Assembly (NCBI GenBank): GCA_003485715.1
Contig: DNIF01000134.1
Location: 1 to 5,920, forward strand
From: Gammaproteobacteria bacterium
GTDB lineage: Bacteria; Pseudomonadota; Gammaproteobacteria; UBA7966
Length of the DNA: 5,920 nucleotides
Direction: 5' to 3'
Below are positions 5,569 through 5,920 of the stretch, piece by piece; position 1 is the stretch's first letter; each line of letters starts with the position of its first letter. The notes beneath the pieces are model-generated. The model was not told the DNA's origin. It searched no databases and saw nothing but the letters and a program-made list of their open reading frames with translations. A program made the translations under genes and the position numbers.

Positions 5569-5703
5569 ATGCGCATGGCACCGGATGCAGTCCCCGAAGC
5601 CCCGGTCCGCAGCCACTCCACCGGGGCCGGACGCACAGGGATGGTGCGATTGCACCCGCGGATGCACCATGATGATGCGAGCGCCAAGGTGCGCGGGTCG
5701 TGA
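5569..5703 (+). CDS. Possible small ORF after lysA, 44 residues, unrecognised
   Basis: Starts 11 bases after the lysA stop, with GGTGGAG (5559-5565) a few bases before the ATG, so translation is possible. It reads MRMAPDAVPEAPVRSHSTG and continues with a His- and Arg-rich half to the TGA at 5701-5703. There is no signal peptide, membrane segment or family motif. dapF often occupies this position, but the sequence does not contain dapF features (no MHGLGND-type opening). The frame also encloses two stem-loops (5599-5627 and 5641-5670), which suggests that the RNA structure may matter more than the peptide. It may be noise. Confidence 0.2.
   Translation: MRMAPDAVPEAPVRSHSTGAGRTGMVRLHPRMHHDDASAKVRGS
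5599..5627. repeat. 8-bp GC-rich stem-loop after lysA
   Basis: GCCCCGGT (5599-5606) pairs with ACCGGGGC (5620-5627) around a 13-base loop, 42 bases past the lysA stop. There is no T-run. It could slow 3' decay or contribute to lysA transcript ending. Confidence 0.4.
5641..5670. repeat. Alternative hairpins sharing one strand
   Basis: ATGGTGC (5641-5647) can pair with GCACCAT (5664-5670, 7 bp, 16-base loop), or GGTGC (5643-5647) with the nearer GCACC (5652-5656, 5 bp, 4-base loop). The two folds exclude each other. This geometry is like a switch, but chance is quite possible at this size. Confidence 0.3.
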
Positions 5704-5803
5704 ATAGCCGCGCCTCTGTCGGAAGCGGCTCACGGTTTGCTGCCCGTGCCCTGAGTTCCTTGTCCAGGCGCCGGCGGCATCAAGCTGCTGTGCCCATGGC
5801 CTG

Positions 5804-5809
5804 TATCAT
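5804..5809 (+). promoter_or_regulatory. Possible -10 box for the next gene
   Basis: TATCAT differs from TATAAT at one position and is preceded directly by TG. No -35 hexamer is recognisable at 16-18 bases upstream. If used, transcripts would start near 5816, about 54 bases before the ATG at 5870. Confidence 0.3.
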
Positions 5810-5831
5810 GCTTGCGCGAGGGCGCGAGCAT
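5808..5831 (+). terminator. Terminator-like 10-bp hairpin after lysA
   Basis: ATGCTTGCGC (5808-5817) pairs with GCGCGAGCAT (5822-5831) over 10 base pairs (one G-U) around the loop GAGG, and TT follows to give TTT from 5831. This is the most terminator-like element downstream of lptM-lysA, though the T-run is short. It overlaps TATCAT (5804-5809), a 5-of-6 match to the -10 consensus, so it could alternatively lie at the start of the next transcript. Confidence 0.5.
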
Positions 5832-5869
5832 TTCGAGGCAGTCGGATGCCCAGTCCGGCCGGTTCACTA

Positions 5870-5920
5870 ATGTCACAACCACCAACACCCACCCCGCGAC
5901 GGGGTTTTGAGGAGTCAGTC
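5870..5920 (+). CDS. Possible start of a gene running off the right edge
   Basis: From the ATG at 5870 the frame is open to the window end for 17 codons: MSQPPTPTPRRGFEESV. A polar, proline-rich opening followed by an FEES segment would suit a cytoplasmic N-terminal tail, but it is too short to name. No good Shine-Dalgarno sequence precedes it. Alternatively GAGGAG at 5909-5914, here encoding Glu-Glu, is a ribosome binding site for a start just beyond 5920. In that case the hairpin at 5891-5905 would be leader RNA. Both readings place a plus-strand gene at the edge. Confidence 0.35.
   Translation, partial: MSQPPTPTPRRGFEESV
5891..5908 (+). terminator. Compact hairpin followed by T-run
   Basis: ACCCCG (5891-5896) pairs with CGGGGT (5900-5905) around CGA, followed by TTT (5906-5908). 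It has the shape of a small intrinsic terminator or attenuator just before GAGGAG (5909-5914). If the frame from 5870 is coding, it is only incidental. Confidence 0.3.

Noticed and set aside
5700..5870. A 56-codon frame (GTG start) overlapping the small ORF after lysA.
   Set aside because: Arg-rich translation without family features, and the 10-bp hairpin at 5808-5831 lies inside it; the overlap with its neighbours may be chance.

Overview
This is a high-GC, tightly packed chromosomal window that looks gammaproteobacterial. The main clue is the divergent trxA / rhlB pair, a classic gammaproteobacterial arrangement in which rho usually follows trxA; here rho would lie off the left edge. A second clue is an lptM-like lipoprotein gene fused by a 4-base overlap to lysA. 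I cannot name the genus from the sequence.

Layout. Positions 1-320 (minus) hold nearly all of thioredoxin 1, cut by the window edge a few codons before its end. A 119-base divergent spacer separates it from rhlB (440-1846, plus), a DEAD-box RNA helicase of 468 residues with every core motif present and a low-complexity acid-then-base tail. Positions 1847-2652 have no intact gene. The middle of this stretch (about 1947-2379) reads as the wreck of a protein gene: recognisable fragments lie in three different plus-strand frames. They resemble a family of predicted nucleases with an RNase H-like fold. Positions 2653-2979 hold a small exported PepSY-domain protein, visibly A+T-richer than its neighbours. 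It converges on a minus-strand alpha/beta-hydrolase (3143-3808, phospholipase/carboxylesterase family). Two GC-rich hairpins lie in the convergent gap.

From 4071 the plus strand carries lptM (outer-membrane lipoprotein linked to LPS export) and lysA (diaminopimelate decarboxylase, last step of lysine synthesis), overlapping as GTGA. The dapF gene that often follows lysA is not there. The 363 bases after lysA hold small weak reading frames, several stem-loops (one, at 5808-5831, terminator-like) and possibly the first 17 codons of a new gene at 5870.

How it fits together: these are mostly housekeeping genes in separate transcription units (redox, RNA turnover, lysine/peptidoglycan precursor supply, LPS export). 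The stretch between rhlB and the esterase looks like an accessory, decaying spot. I found no CRISPR array, tRNA, rRNA, intact mobile element or convincing new multi-gene system. The most interesting items are the broken gene, the lone PepSY gene and the structured region after lysA.
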